Part shown: piece after piece, positions 36,371-48,593 of the stretch
How positions within the stretch are numbered: the first letter of the stretch is position 1
Layout: every line of letters starts with the position of its first letter
NCBI GenBank assembly: GCA_034509735.1
Contig: JACGWO010000010.1
Location: 10,739,193-10,803,192, forward strand
From: Sesamum alatum
Lineage: Eukaryota > Streptophyta > Magnoliopsida > Lamiales > Pedaliaceae
Direction of reading: 5' to 3'
DNA: 64,000 bases
The notes under the pieces: generated by a model
Database searches by the model: none
The model's input: the letters and a program-made list of their open reading frames with translations, nothing else
What the model was told of the DNA's origin: nothing
Program-made: the position numbers and the translations under genes

Positions 36371-37440
36371 ATCGATATGTCTCCGACTTTGGCTGGTATG
36401 TTTCCTTCATGTGGAGAAAAGATTTCCTTATTGTAACCTATTATAGTCGTACTTTTCTAGTTTAAAAGAGCAGTGCTTGAAGGATGTACAACTGATGTTT
36501 ACAGAAAACATGTTGCGTAAGAGGAAGTTTGTATCATATGGTCGACAAAGTGGCATCACAATTGGGTCAATGAGGATTGATTATGGCAGCATTCTGAATG
36601 AAAATCTCCAGTAGTTTTACACTCAGAAGCATTTTCTGAGAACAAAATTTTATCGTTTAGTGTAGGTTTTTGCTATTTTCTATTATTTTATATTTTTAGA
36701 AAGATTTTTGTATCTCAAAATGTGGAAGAGGTGGCATTCTTGGCACTTTAATGGCATCTCTCAGTTAACATCTCTCTATCTTTACTGGCATTTTCTGTTA
36801 GATGCTATAAAACAGAAGTTGAAGAGGTGTGGGTTAGGCTAGTAACAGTTGAAGGCTTAATATATGTAGATTTTAAGATTAACGGTACAATACTTTTTGG
36901 TATAACCATAGTATACTTGAGAGTTGAGATTGGAACGAAACACTTTGCATACAGCGGAATCAAGCAAATGAATTTAGAATGAATTTTCTTTTTTTCTTTT
37001 GAAAGGAATTAGATTGGATTTTCTTGTGTGTTGTGTTGTATATATTTGCCTAGCAGTTATATTCTGACCAATAATGTTTCATATGTCAGTACTGATTTAC
37101 ATTTATGCTATCGGTTTTTGTTTTTCTTGGGATGATAGATCAAAATCCATTAGTAGCTTGGCTACAGGACATCTTTCATCAATCATACGGTTAGTTACTA
37201 GGATTGGCAACTGTAATTCTTTGGGAAGACATGGTGTAAAAGAAACAAGGGTGTGAGAAAGCCTAGAGAAAATTGCAATTTTGATACTATTATATAGGGC
37301 TTCTTGCAATTTTGGTACCCAAATTGGAAAAATAGCTTAAAAAGGTACTGTAGTTTAGCCTTTGCTCGGAAATATGATACTTCCATTAATTTACTAATAG
37401 AGAGGCCATGTGCAGTGCACGTGGCCATTAACTGGGGTTT
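36371..37440 (+). other. 3' UTR and downstream flank of the TMN gene
   Basis: The 3' UTR begins at 36371; its end is not determined. From about 37250 the sequence has the TTTTGGTACC-type words of dispersed repeats. No other gene recognised. Confidence 0.5.
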
Positions 37441-37448
37441 GTTTTGGG

Positions 37449-38863
37449 TAGGGGTGGCAGATGAGTCGAGTTGGCTCGCGTGCCGGCTTGATTTCGAGCT
37501 GGACTCGAGCTTGAAAAATTTGAGCTCGAGCCGCTCCAGCTTGAGTTCATAATACTCTGTCCATAAGTTCGTGAGTCGGCTAGCGCAATTTTTTTTTATA
37601 ATTTTTTTGGGTTGATTTACAATGATCTCACTTAAGGTTTGATATAATTGCAGATACCCTTCGTTGTTTCAAAAATTACAAATACCGCTATGAGGTTTGT
37701 ATCTAACAACTAATATATTTTCATTCATTTTTATGGTTGAATTGACCAAAATACTTTTATGCAAATTGAATTATTTTTAAAAAGTTTTTAAATTTTTTGG
37801 ACAAAAATGCACAGGGAGGGGTTTCTTACGTTTTTCTTACATAGAGGAGTAATAATATAATTTGTCTCGCCTGATTTTTTCTACAATTTAAAAAAAAAAG
37901 GGGGTAAAATGGATCATTTCAGGCCATTGATTAAAAATTACAAACTCTAGGGTATTTGTAAATTTTTAAACAACTAGGGGTATTCGTAATTATGCTAAAC
38001 TTTAGGGAATGTCATTGCAATTCATCCTTTTTTTTATATTTTTTATTTTAAAGATTTTTTATTTAACTCATATTCAATACTATACCAACTTTATATTAAA
38101 AAATAACCATATATTATAATTATTAATCAATATCGTATATTAACTTTTAATAATAATAAAAACGTGGTACTTTAATTTATATTTAATCTATATACAAAAA
38201 CTAGCTTAATAGTAAGTTTAATATTCTTTTGTTGTAAATAATGATTTAATATGACGCATATAAATTTTTATGTTATATTCAATGTTCATTTGTAATTTCT
38301 TATACTTCTTTAAATTTATAAGTCTTAACAATTAATTTATTATTTTTTTTATATCTATTTGTGTATATATATTCATACCAAGATACATAGTATGCAATCT
38401 AATAATCTATTTTATTACTTATAAAGTTATGTCAAAATTTTGTGATTTTAAAGATACCAATAATAATAATGATGGTTGAACAATGTTAATTATTTTTGTT
38501 TGTTATTTATATATAATGAGATCGATCACTATTTGGTATTTAAATTCAAAAAAATTGTCTTTTTATTTTTGTATAGTTGAATGATACAAAATTTAAATTA
38601 TCATCAATTTAAATTTTTTATATAATAAGATCAACCACTTTAAAAAATAACTTATATTTAACAATTAGCATATATTTTATATTTTTATGATTAATATAAT
38701 AATATTTAAAAATAACAATAACAAATTGTTGAAAAATTGAACTTCGGCTTGAGCTCGAGTTTGAACTCATTATTTATGGTTCGAGCTCGAGCTCGAACAA
38801 GGGAATTCGAGCTCGAGCTTAAGCTCATAAAAAATGATCAGGCACGACTCGTTTACAACCCTA
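37449..38863. mobile_element. Non-autonomous hAT element
   Basis: 1,415 bp bounded by perfect 8-bp duplications GTTTTGGG (37441-37448 and 38864-38871). Ends are TAGGGGTGGCA and, on the other strand, TAGGGTTGTAA, which are imperfect hAT-style termini. Both ends carry clusters of GAGCTCGAG-type motifs (37495-37545 and 38745-38825), as expected for subterminal transposase-binding repeats. The interior is AT-rich and contains a second inverted-repeat element. No coding capacity. Confidence 0.9.
37610..38030. mobile_element. Inverted-repeat element nested in the hAT element
   Basis: About 75 bp at the left (GATTTACAATGATCTCAC ... ACAAATACC) are mirrored at the right (GGTATTTGTAAATTTTTAAA ... CATTGCAATTCATCC). 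Flanks are homopolymer T runs, so the exact ends and the target duplication cannot be fixed. Probably a MITE. Confidence 0.65.
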
Positions 38864-38912
38864 GTTTTGGGTCCTACACGTGGCCGTTAACTGGGGTCTG
38901 TTTGGCGGGCCC

Positions 38913-39735
38913 AAAACACAATCTTATTTTCAAGTTACTTTTAACTTATTTTTACCATTCTTTCTTCATTTTTTGGTTGTTTTATGTTCTTTTTATATTA
39001 TTTATTTTCTTATTAATTTTCTATTTGATGTTTGGTTTTATGTAATTTATTTTCTGTGTAATAGTTGGTTTTATGTAAATTTTTGGCTGTTTGTGATGTA
39101 TTTTTCCTGTTTAATATTTTGTTAATCTGTATTAAATAACTAAACTTGTAAACAATGAGAAAGTAACAGCAAATAAAAAACCTGAATTTGATGCAAAGAT
39201 AAACAAATCTGCATTGCCAACATACTTGTTTGTCAATACATAAAAACACTTAAAATCGAAGTGATTGCAATATGTCAATACATCATAAAAAAATATTTAT
39301 GTATGTGTTGTTGCACTGCCAAAAATAGACAAAAAAATCATCATCAGAATGTTCTTCCCACACTTACTCTAACTATTACGCTACAGAATTAGGTCCTGTT
39401 CAAATACACGGGAAACAAGAAAATGAATAAACTGAAAAAACATATTTTTGAAACAAAAAAAATACTAAAACAGAAAACAAAAATAGAAAAATAGAATATA
39501 AAAAATTGAAACAGAAACTGAAACAGAAAAATAGAATAAAAACTGAAAAAAGGCTGAAATTGAGAAAATGCTGAAACAAATAAACTAAAACCTGAGATAT
39601 TTGGAGGCTTTATAATTTTGATCCTCTTGTTCCTGCTTTGAATTCTATTTCTTGCCCGATTCAAGCAATTCAAACGATTGAAGCATTTCAAAAAAGAAAA
39701 AAATGCTTGTGATAGAACCAAATGAAACAATTCTC
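38913..39735. other. No gene recognised; AT-rich and low-complexity
   Basis: Includes a TTTAT-rich stretch (38935-39125) and a GAAACAGAAAA-type simple-repeat region (about 39410-39600). Reading frames here have biased composition (F, L, I or K rich) and no motifs. Confidence 0.5.
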
Positions 39736-40702
39736 TTAACCAAATGAAAAAAATTCACTTACAGTTAACTTCACTTGAGAATCAGTGGTTTGGACACCTT
39801 GATCAGGTTGAGTGTCTTTCTCTTGCATTGGAATATTATTTGCTTGAGTCATTTCCTCTTGTCTGGTCTCTACGTCTGGAGGAAATCCTTTTGCAAATTT
39901 TCTCCATTCATACCCTTTCTTGTTATGCCCTTCTCCACTACAGAAATGATAATGTACTTCCCATCTTTGCTTATTCAACTTAATTGACCCTTATTTTCTT
40001 TGTTTCTTTTCTTCTTTTCTTTAGGGTCTTCTACAGATGGCTTTTTTGTCTTCTTTGGTCTTCCTCCTTTTCTCCCAAAATTAGGAGGTAATAGTGGAAT
40101 ATATCCAGTCTATTCCCACAATCTACTGTTGTTCATTGACATCATGACTGTCTCATACACTTTGTAGTAAGTTTTCACATGGTAGCTTGAGTGCACAAAG
40201 TCACCTGGATCAAGCATTTGGGCACATATAGCACTCATCCATACTTACGTAGGATGCCACACAATTTTCATCTTTTACATGAACATGTGTGTGATCTTAA
40301 ATCAACAGTGCACCTAGATCAAAATGAAAATAGTTAGGAAATTGTTTATGACTGAAATTGAACATGAAATTGAAATTGAACATGAATAGTGTACTGGGTC
40401 CATCATAACATAATATCTCATAATTTCAATCATTTGACTTGATTGGAATACAATCTGCGGACCTTTTCATGTTTTTCTCCACAATCTTCTTAATTTTTGG
40501 ATAGATTTTTTTGCACCCTCACTTTTTTGATGCTCTGTACCTATTCTGTTGCATTCTTGTCATCAAATACTCTCATATCTACTCTAACATGGTAAGTATT
40601 GGATTTTCTCTTGCTTCTAACATACTGCTATTAAAAGATTCATACAAGTTATTTAACAAGATGTCAGATTTTGGGAATGGGTTAAAGTATGACCTTGACC
40701 AC
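39736..40702 (-). pseudogene. Mutator-like transposase, C-terminal half, decayed
   Basis: Read right to left: WSRSYFNPFPKSDILLNNLY then ESFNSSMLEARENPILTMLE (40702-40560). Next is a zinc-finger SWIM region in poor state (GILRKYG near 40250). Then PGDFVHSSYHVKTYYKVYET, RLWE-TGYIPLLPP, GRKGGRPKK and a zinc-knuckle-like CSGEGHNKKG (39930 leftward). This order is diagnostic of plant MuDR-like transposases. Several stops and frameshifts. The upstream half continues at 54989-55291 beyond the hAT element inserted at 40703. The last base at the insertion is within the TTGACCAC duplication. Confidence 0.85.
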
Positions 40703-41139
40703 TAGGCGTGGGCGTCAGGTTAGGTTTTTTGGGTTCGGGTTTGTTGGGTCGGGTAGCATAAAAACGGACCTGATCCCAAACCCGATTGTAGCGGGTACCC
40801 GAGTAGCCGGGTACCCGTCGGATTCGGGTATCCTTATAGTCTGGTTCGAGTACCCGAATAAGCATGTATAGGTAATGCCTTGACAATGACATTTTTCCAT
40901 GGAGTAGTTAGAATGAGACAGAGAATGTATTCCATTTCCATGACCTGAAGAGGTAATACTATATAATTTTCTCACCATTAATTCCAATTACTCATTAAAT
41001 ACGTACTACATGTGTGAAGATAAAAAATAGGTCAAGTTTGTAAGTTGGAGGGATGCTAAATCGAACCACGATTTAATTACAAAATATTCACAACAATAAC
41101 ATATCAAATCTCCGTCAAATATCACAAGAAGTGGCACCA

Positions 41140-41514
41140 TCAAATGTCAATGATTGTTGAATCAACCCCCAACTTAGCCAACTCTACAATAAAATAGAAA
41201 ATAATTAGACAAGTAGAATATAATTAGAGTATATGGATGAACAATAATCAAAATACAAGAAAAAAGAGTACCTAGTCCAAAATCCACAAGAAGTGGTACC
41301 ATCAAATGTCAATGATTGTTGAATCAACCGCCAACTTAGTCAATTCTACGATAAACTAGAAAAAATTAGACAAGTAGAATATAATTAGAGTATATGTAAT
41401 TAAACAATAACCAAAACACAAAAGATCTAAAAATAAAAAGTACCTAGTCAAAAATTCACAAGTGGCACCATTAAATGTCAATGATTGTTGAGTCAACCCC
41501 CAACTTAGTGAATT
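41140..41514 (-). repeat. Three tandem intron-exon units at the 3' end of the hAT transposase
   Basis: Three 162-169 bp units each hold a GTACTTTTT-type intron start, a T-rich stretch, ATTGTAG or ATCGTAG acceptor, and a 44-bp terminal exon. The exons lie at 41471-41514, 41302-41345 and 41140-41183. Joined to the main exon (ending at 41610) each would encode a tail of the form E-(F/L)-(T/A)-KL-(G/A)-VDSTIIDI followed by a stop (TAA, TGA, TGA). All three keep length, frame and splice signals. Confidence 0.75.
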
Positions 41515-43815
41515 CTACAATAAAATAGAAAATAGTTAGACAAGAAGAATATAATTAAATTATATGGAATTGAACAACAATCAAAATGAATTAAAAAAAG
41601 AAAAAGTACCTTTCTCAACCACTTCAAATTCACTCAAATCCTCCTCAATGCTAATTGGTTTGGAATCTTTCCAAAGCCAATCTTGAGTATAAATAAGTGC
41701 TCGAACTATTTTAGGAGAGAAAGAGCTCCTAAAAGCATCAAGAATACGACCACCGGTACTAAATGCAGATTCTAAAGCTACAGTTGAGACTGCCAATACA
41801 TCTCGAGTTATTTTTGAGAGAATCGGAAACCTTTGATTGTTTACTTTCCACCAATTTAATATATCAAATTTTTCTCTATGTACTTCAACATCCTCACTGA
41901 GATATTTCTTTAATTCTGATTTCACACGATCACCTTTTCCACCCGTTTTGTGCATATTAAACTCTTGTTCCATGGTAAACTTATGAGTCACCTCGTGATC
42001 ATGCTTAGTCTTATTGATACCTTGCATAGATATCTCTGAAGAGAAAGATGGTGAAGAAACACGACTAGTGATGACCCCGGGCTTCCTTGAAGAGTATGAC
42101 CATATCTCAACTTATAATCATAAAACAATTCATAAAGGCTATTTCTCACTTGTTCTTTCATCACATCACTTTTTTGATACCACCATACAACTTATCAAAG
42201 GCAAATTCAATGAATTCCAATTTATGACATGGATCAAGGATCATGGCATAGTATAAAAGCATATTCATTTTTTTAATTGATCCCCAATACTTGTCATACT
42301 TTTCTTTCATTTTTCTTGCCATCTCACTTAGTTCAACATCATTACTACTTAAACCACTGTCTGAGAAGCAAGTCAACCACACATATTTCACTAAATACAA
42401 GATTAGATGTGATATATAAGGCACCATAAATGCACAAAGTGAGATTGTAAAAATGCCTTAAAAATTTCACAAGTAGTTTTGTCCTCTCCTAGTCATAATC
42501 AATCGGTACCCCATCAAATGGTTTTTTCAAAAGATCAGTCCTATACGTCTTCATAAGAATCAAATTCCATCTTAAGGCATATAGCAGCCCCCAACATTAC
42601 ATAGGTGGAGTTCCACCTAGTAGGTACATTAAGAGATAACAATTTTTTCGTTTCCAAATTTTCAAATTCAACACACTCTTGAAACTTCTTGTACCTAGCT
42701 GGAGAATTCCTAACATACCTAATGGCTCATCTAATACGAGAGATAGCTTCATGCTCATCCTTTCCCTTTAAACCATCTTGCACAACAAAGTTAACTATAT
42801 GTGTCGTACACCTCATGTGGACATATTTCCCACCTAAGATGTTTTGGCCCCAATTATTAAACTTATTTTTCAAGTAAATGGTAGCCCCATCATTAGAAGA
42901 CGCATTATCAATAGTGATAGAGAAAACCTTGTCAATACCCCAACCAAGCAAGCATTTTCAACACTTTACCCACTTCTTCACTTTTATGCCCAGTAATTGG
43001 ACAAAAATTCAAAATTCTTTTATGTAAGTTCCAATCATCATCAATAAAGTGAGCAGTGAGACACATATAATTGACTTTTTCAATAGATGTCCAAGTGTTT
43101 GTAGTGATGCAAACCCGTTGAGCATGATTTTTAACAAACGACTTTAGTCTTGCTCTTTCATTCACATATATACTGAAAATATCTTTCGTTATTGTTCTTC
43201 TTGATGGAATAGCAAACATCGAGCATGCAACAAACATGAAATGCCTAAGTCCAGGATGTTCAACTGTCTTAAATGAAAGTTCATCCACAATCAACATGTA
43301 ACACAAAGCTTCTCTAGTTTTGTCTTGATCAAATCTCCAGTTAACACAAGCAGTATAATTATCACCCATGTGAGTTGGTTGGAAAGACAATAGGTTTTGA
43401 TTTGTAGCAACTTCGTGGGGTTTTTTTTTTTTTCTTTCAAGATTCATAATCATTCTTCAAAGGTCTAGTTCCATATAATTTTGGATCGGCTTTGATCTCT
43501 AAACTACAATATTTGCACCTAGCCTTTTAGACATTATCCTTTTCACATTGAAATTTAGTGAAATGATCCCACCAAGGTGATCTAGAAGTCACTACTCCTT
43601 GTTCTAGAATCACCTAAAATATCCTCTTCCTCCTCCCCCTCTATATCCTTATCAATATTATCATCACAATCTTGCTCAAGATTCTCAAGACGATCACCAC
43701 TAACCTGATTTTGCAATCCTCGCATATTTACGGCTTGGGCATTTAATAGTGGTTAGTTCGCATTCGGTGACGATTAAGATTGAGAGTGAGTTACAAATAT
43801 ATCGTAGTTTGACAT
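41471..43815 (-). pseudogene. hAT (Ac-like) transposase with BED zinc finger, decayed
   Basis: The ATG at 43815 opens MSNYDIFVTHSQS and meets a stop. An acidic stretch and then a BED finger follow: WDHFTKFQCEKD ... CKYC ... DPKLYGTRPLKN (about 43580-43450). The RNase H-like core has FMFVACSMFAIPSRRTITKD, ITTNTWTSIEKVNYMCLTAH and, after a frameshift, ITIDNASSNDGA and MRCTTHIVNFVVQDGL. The C-terminal dimerisation (hATC) domain is well kept: DILNWWKVNNQRFPILSKIT and ESAFSTGGRILDAFRSSFSP (41870-41680). A terminal 44-bp exon follows a 95-bp intron. At least four stops or frameshifts are present. An intact protein of this type excises and reinserts its element. Confidence 0.9.
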
Positions 43816-44398
43816 TTGAAAACTGAAATGAAAGACAAAGATGTCGTAGTTAGAGAAAACATACACGCAATACTAAAACATAATTAAAAAGATGTAGTTA
43901 CGTGAAAAATAATAAAGAATTTAAACAAGATTATAAAAGTCCAAGTCATTAACAAGTATTTTACGTCAACTTGCATATCTAAAATTATGTTTGTTTAAAT
44001 ATAAAACAAACATAACTGAATATCACATATCCATCACATGAAATTGTTTAAGAAATTTGTGTAAAAATAGGTCTTGAAGGATGGGTATTGTGTTCCGAAA
44101 TTTGATCATAAACATGCATCTTTTCCTCTAAATAAGCATGGAAAAATAAGGACATGCAGCATAAGAGGAAGAATCTCATTTCCCTGAGCAGCAATTCTAA
44201 CACATTATATATTATAAAACAAATATAATATATTATAAAAGTCAAAACACCATCAAATATATATTATAAAACAAATAGAATATATATATATAGAATCCCA
44301 TTTAGTTTGTTATTAAATATGCAAGTAGAGAACAATTTGTAATAATTTTATTCTCACTTTCTTCTCCCTCACACTCGAGTCGCCTCTAATTTCCACTT
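43816..44398 (-). promoter_or_regulatory. 5' flank of the hAT 2 transposase, interrupted by Copia D
   Basis: AT-rich DNA upstream of the transposase start, continuing at 54337-54980 after Copia D. CACTT at 44394-44398 is one copy of the Copia D target duplication. No individual promoter element was identified. Confidence 0.45.
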
Positions 44399-45640
44399 TG
44401 TTAGAATAGGTGACCAGAAAGTCAATGATATTGGCTGTTCTGAGAACTATTCGTCAATCTGTGAACAAGTAATATTATGTTAATGAATGTAGTAAGGATT
44501 CATAGGCATGAGTTTGTTGTACTTACTACTTGCATCGTTACGATGTCACAACAAACGCCCACAGACTGAAATAACATTTCGGGAAATTGGAACTACGCTT
44601 GGAGGTAGGTTCATGAAATCAGTTTCGCCGAATCAGTCTGAAATACTCCAAGTCAAAGGAATCTCGAGATAGGGCATCGAGAATCCATTTGAGACATGCA
44701 CTAAGCATCTGCTGTCGTCTTTCATCGACGGGTGACGAGGATCGTCTAAGCAGTGTTAGTGGGTCGGCCTGCTGGGGAGCGGCCGACTGAGGTGACTCGC
44801 GGGAATCGTCATATGGAAGCCACTCGGGCTTGGTCGGTATGACTCGTATTCTCGGTTCTGATAGTACGGGATTAGTCCTCGGACTTGAGGATCACGGCAG
44901 TCCCCTACATACTAAGGTTGTATCTTGGATATGGTGAAATTTGACCGGTTATATTACATGGTCATCATAAGCCTCGTCCAGTGCAGTCGGAGTATGTAAG
45001 AACGGTGAATTCCAAGATAGGATCTGTCCCCTGTCAAAGGATATGACAGCAAGATCTCCTATGCGCTCGGAGATGGTTTAGACTCACAAAGTCTATGGCC
45101 ATAGCACTTGATGTAGTGGGAAAGGATTTCCTACGTCGAGTTAAACCTATCTCGAGCATTATGCATAGTTGCCTAGTCAAGAATGGGAACCGACCCCTAG
45201 ACTAAAGGCCGGGAGACAGGCAACAGTAGGACCGTACCCGTACGTATCGAGCGCCGGTAGGACCGCACCTGCGTATAACTCGGAGCCTAAATGTTCACAC
45301 CATAAATTCACCTAGTCTCTAGTGCCATGGACCGTTGCTAGATGGCCACCCATGGTAACGGACTACTTTGGTTATGAAATAACAAAAAGTAGGTCCAAGT
45401 CTAGCTGAAAGGTGAACCTAAAGAGTCACACCCGCTACACCAAATGAAAGGGAATTAATTTGGAATTAATTCCGGGAGAAGGTTTAATTTAATGGAATTA
45501 AATTATACTTCTTGGAGATTCAAGCCTCGATGAATTATTTGGAATAATCGGGCTTGAGTTCATAAATTAGATTTATGAATTTTATAAAGCATGGGCTTTT
45601 CCTTTTAATTAGATTAAAAGGGTGAATTAATTAATTAGTG

Positions 45641-45900
45641 GGCTTGGTATATTAAATAGGATTTAATATAAAGTCCATGGGACTATTTAATTTAGAATTA
45701 AATAATCCCATTCTATGGAATTAATTAATAGGCTTGGTATATTAAATAGGATTTAATATAAAGTCCATGGGACTATTTAATTTAGAATTAAATAAGTCCT
45801 TTTCATTAATTAATTAATGGGCTTAGTATATTAAATATGATTTAATATAAAGTCCATGGGAATATTTAATTTAGAATTAAATAGGCCCATTCCATAAAGC
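45641..45900 (+). repeat. Three tandem ~90-bp units in the D LTR
   Basis: Units start at 45641, 45731 and 45820 with GGCTTGGTATATTAAATAGG or a close variant, each followed by AAAGTCCATGGGACTATTTA. The same three units are in the 3' LTR from about 53338, so the triplication predates insertion. Confidence 0.85.
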
Positions 45901-46068
45901 CCATCAAAATGGATGGACAAGATTTGATCTAGAGAATGATGAGATGAAGGGCTATGATTAATTTGACTTAATCAAAGCCTAATTTGACTAGGATTTGACT
46001 AGGTCAAAATCCTAGTCAAAGTGTGTCTCTTTGGAAGAGTTTGAGAAGGAATAGGAAATTCCATCTCC

Positions 46069-46076
46069 TATAAATA
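46069..46076 (+). promoter_or_regulatory. TATA box of Copia D 5' LTR
   Basis: TATAAATA at LTR position 1671, repeated at the same LTR position in the 3' copy (53766-53773). Transcription would be expected to begin some 25-35 bp downstream, shortly before a CACACACTCACACC run. Confidence 0.7.
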
Positions 46077-46635
46077 CTCAAAAAACACACACTCACACCT
46101 AGTATTCTCTACAACTCTCATCTCTCATCTCTCTCAAATTTTCGTCCATCCCCTTCTTTTCTCTCCAAGAATTATACTTTGTTCTTCTTGATTTTATTCA
46201 AGTTAAGAACATAAGAGACATTGATTGCGTTAATTCATAGCGTGTATCGATGTCTCTTCTCCCCAAATAATTTCTTGCTAGCACAAGGGTTGTTTGCTTT
46301 CCGGTGGAGCGAGTGAGATGATTTAGAGGGTCTCTTCTTGAGATCTTGGTGCGAAACGGGGAACAATGCATGTAGCCGAATGAAGACAAAACTACAACCG
46401 GGTAGGTTCTTTAATTATGGTTTTCGTTTCTAATTCTATGGCCTCCATGTTGTATTTTATTGAACATGAGATACACCGAACGCCCGGGAGAATCAAGGGC
46501 ACACCCCTTGATTCGTTTATGTACGTTATGCATGATTTAAATTCCATTTAATTATGTTTTGTAATTTTATTACGCACTATTTCGCGCTTCCGCTATACGC
46601 GCTCATGTCCCGGGCCGATCCACATTATCTTTCAG

Positions 46636-46651
46636 TGGTATCAGAGCCCGG
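46636..46651 (+). promoter_or_regulatory. Primer-binding site of Copia D
   Basis: TGGTATCAGAGCCCGG one base after the LTR end; matches the 3' end complement of initiator tRNA-Met used by plant Copia elements. Confidence 0.95.
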
Positions 46652-46865
46652 CTCGATGTATAGGCCTAGAATTCTATGTGCTATGTGTGTTTAAGCATGA
46701 TAAACGTGTTTTAATTTACGTTTATAGCATGTTTATCGTAGATATTTATTGGCGTTTAATTTTGCATGGGATTTTGGATCTTGGTTTTCTTGAATGTGTT
46801 AATACATGTTCTAGGGTTGAATTTATCTTGTGGTTTAGAAAATAGCATGAAAAAGTCGAAAAGGA

Positions 46866-47045
46866 GTGAAAAACGGCGAACCGGTAGCAGTAGCACGCTG
46901 GCGGCGCATGCAGGCAGGGGCCTGCGCGCGCCCGGCCTGCGCGCCCAGCGTGCGCGGACAGCGCGCGCGCTGTGCCGGCCGCGCGCGCAGCCGCGCGCGC
47001 GCAAGCCCTACGCGCAGGCGCGCGCCTGGCCGGCCGGGTGTGCCG
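46866..47045 (+). repeat. GC-rich leader tract, copy 3 (D)
   Basis: About 180 bases almost wholly of GCGCGC, GGCCGG, CTGCGC and GCCAGC-type words. Preceded by GTCGAAAAGGAGTGAAAAAC and followed by TGTGCCGTTTTCCGTTTC. Three-frame translations are Arg/Ala/Pro rich and not conserved with the other copies, so coding is unlikely. Confidence 0.85.
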
Positions 47046-48498
47046 TTTTCCGTTTCTATCCCGTTTTTGGCTCGTTTTTCAAAACTGTTTTTACTGAATT
47101 ATTTTTATGATATTTTCTACATTATTCTGAACCCGTTGACTTAGAATATTTATTTTTTGAGATTTGGAATTTCCTAAAATAAATATTGCTTGGTTGATGA
47201 GGAAAGGGTTTTCTAACAAGATTTAATTTTTGCAATGGTTGCACCAATGATCAAAATTCATATGTGAAATTTCGCAATAATTTCTGCGCTTTATGATGTT
47301 GGACATCATGGTTATTTTATGGCTTGAGTATGAGTAGATCTTGACATGTATTAATATTGCACAAATTGTTGGATTTTGGAATTCTTGAATAAATGGGCAT
47401 ATTCTTGAATTGTTGATTTTTGTGTTTCAGAAAATTTGATTTTTCTGTATAACTCTGGGAATTTTTCTGAATTAATTAACTTGGGGAATTTTAATTTTGG
47501 TTGAGATTTTATATTTCATAGAATTAATATTGCCTTGTTAATTATGAAAAAGGTTTTTCCAACAAAAATCGTCGTGCATAGGTTGCACTATTATCCAATG
47601 TTTGGTGTGGATATTTTATATGTAGTTTCTGCATTTATTTTATGGTATGATTATCATGGATGTTGGTATAGCATATTTTACGTGGGATATGTATTTGTGC
47701 TATTTGTGTTAATTGATTTGACAAAGGATGATCACGAAGCCCCTAGACCGCGTGTATGGTTTATTTATATTTATTTGTTTGTTGGGTTGTGGCCTGTGTG
47801 CCTCTTTATTTTCCTCTTTGTCTCTCTTCTAGTTGCCTTGGAATAATAAGGCTTTCTCTCTCCCTCCTAATGTACTCCCCCCAAATGTTTAATTGGGGTT
47901 TCTTATTTTATGATGTAATGAGAGTAGAATTAGTGGTGAGGTTTTATTTCTTTTTGTAAATAAAAGCTGCAAGAGAAGACAAGCCCAAGGTGTTGGAGGC
48001 CCATGGAGGTTGCCATCAGATGGCCCACGGAGGATCCATGGAGAAGAAGCCCGGTGTAGGCCCACGATGGAGAGCCCAAGAAGATAAAGAGGACTTACAA
48101 AGCCCATTGCAGGTAATGGGTTATTGAATCTTGTAATAGTGTAGGGCCTACCCTTAGATTGACCATAGATCCACTGCGGGCTCAGTGGGTCGCATAGGTT
48201 TGGGCTTGTGATCATCCTACAGGGGCGTGCTAGGCTTTATTTTGCATGCGATGTGTATTATATGCTTATGATTATTCTATATGCTTTATGTATGGTTACA
48301 TTCACGCTTAGAATATTTCTGCCATAACGCATGCAATGCAATACTTAATATGTGATGAGGTCTCGTTCTATCAAAACTCTCACTTGGTTAAACCAAGTTA
48401 AATATAGACCCTTAATAAATGGACTAGGACTCTGGGAGTCTGTCCAAGCCTTCCATCCATGGCAAAAGTGAGGAAGATCTTTCAGGTCGATAGCGTGG

Positions 48499-48593
48499 TC
48501 TCACGAGTCGTGGCACGACTATCGTGCTTAAAAGAAGCTGCACTTTGTCATGAACGATGAGTAGACTGCTGTTACCTGTCTCACGAGTCGTGG
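48499..48593 (+). repeat. Paired palindromic 15-mer in the D leader
   Basis: TCTCACGAGTCGTGG at 48499-48513 and 48579-48593, 80 bp apart. Sequence around the two copies differs, so this is not simply a recent tandem duplication. Confidence 0.9.

Larger units (their letters stand above)
37418..38912 (+). repeat. 36-bp tandem repeat split by a hAT insertion
   Basis: CACGTGGCCATTAACTGGGG at 37418 and CACGTGGCCGTTAACTGGGG at 38877. Removing the element and one duplication puts the two copies exactly 36 bp apart, head to tail. Each holds the palindrome CACGTG. Confidence 0.75.
44399..46634 (+). mobile_element. 5' LTR of Copia element D
   Basis: 2,236 bp from TGTTAGAATAGGTGACCAG to ATCTTTCA, the same length as the 3' LTR. 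By eye I count roughly 35-40 substitutions between the two and no indels. Features in order: conserved CCATGG...CCATGG block (45324-45356), a triplicated ~90-bp AT-rich unit (45641-45900), TATAAATA at 46069-46076, and a C-rich/CT-rich probable leader start near 46090-46150. Confidence 0.97.

Noticed and set aside
37600..38040. A poly-T plus ATA word as target duplication of the nested MITE
   Set aside because: Both flanks are homopolymer T runs, so a match there is expected by chance.
39389..39730. 113-codon frame rich in Phe and Ser
   Set aside because: It is the complement of a GAAACAGAAA-type simple repeat and has no domain.
46766..47144. Overlapping Arg/Ala/Pro-rich open frames of 90-115 codons across the GC-rich tract (also at 27-330 and 57688-58051)
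   Set aside because: They arise on both strands and in several frames because GC-rich DNA has few stops. The peptides are not conserved between the four leaders.
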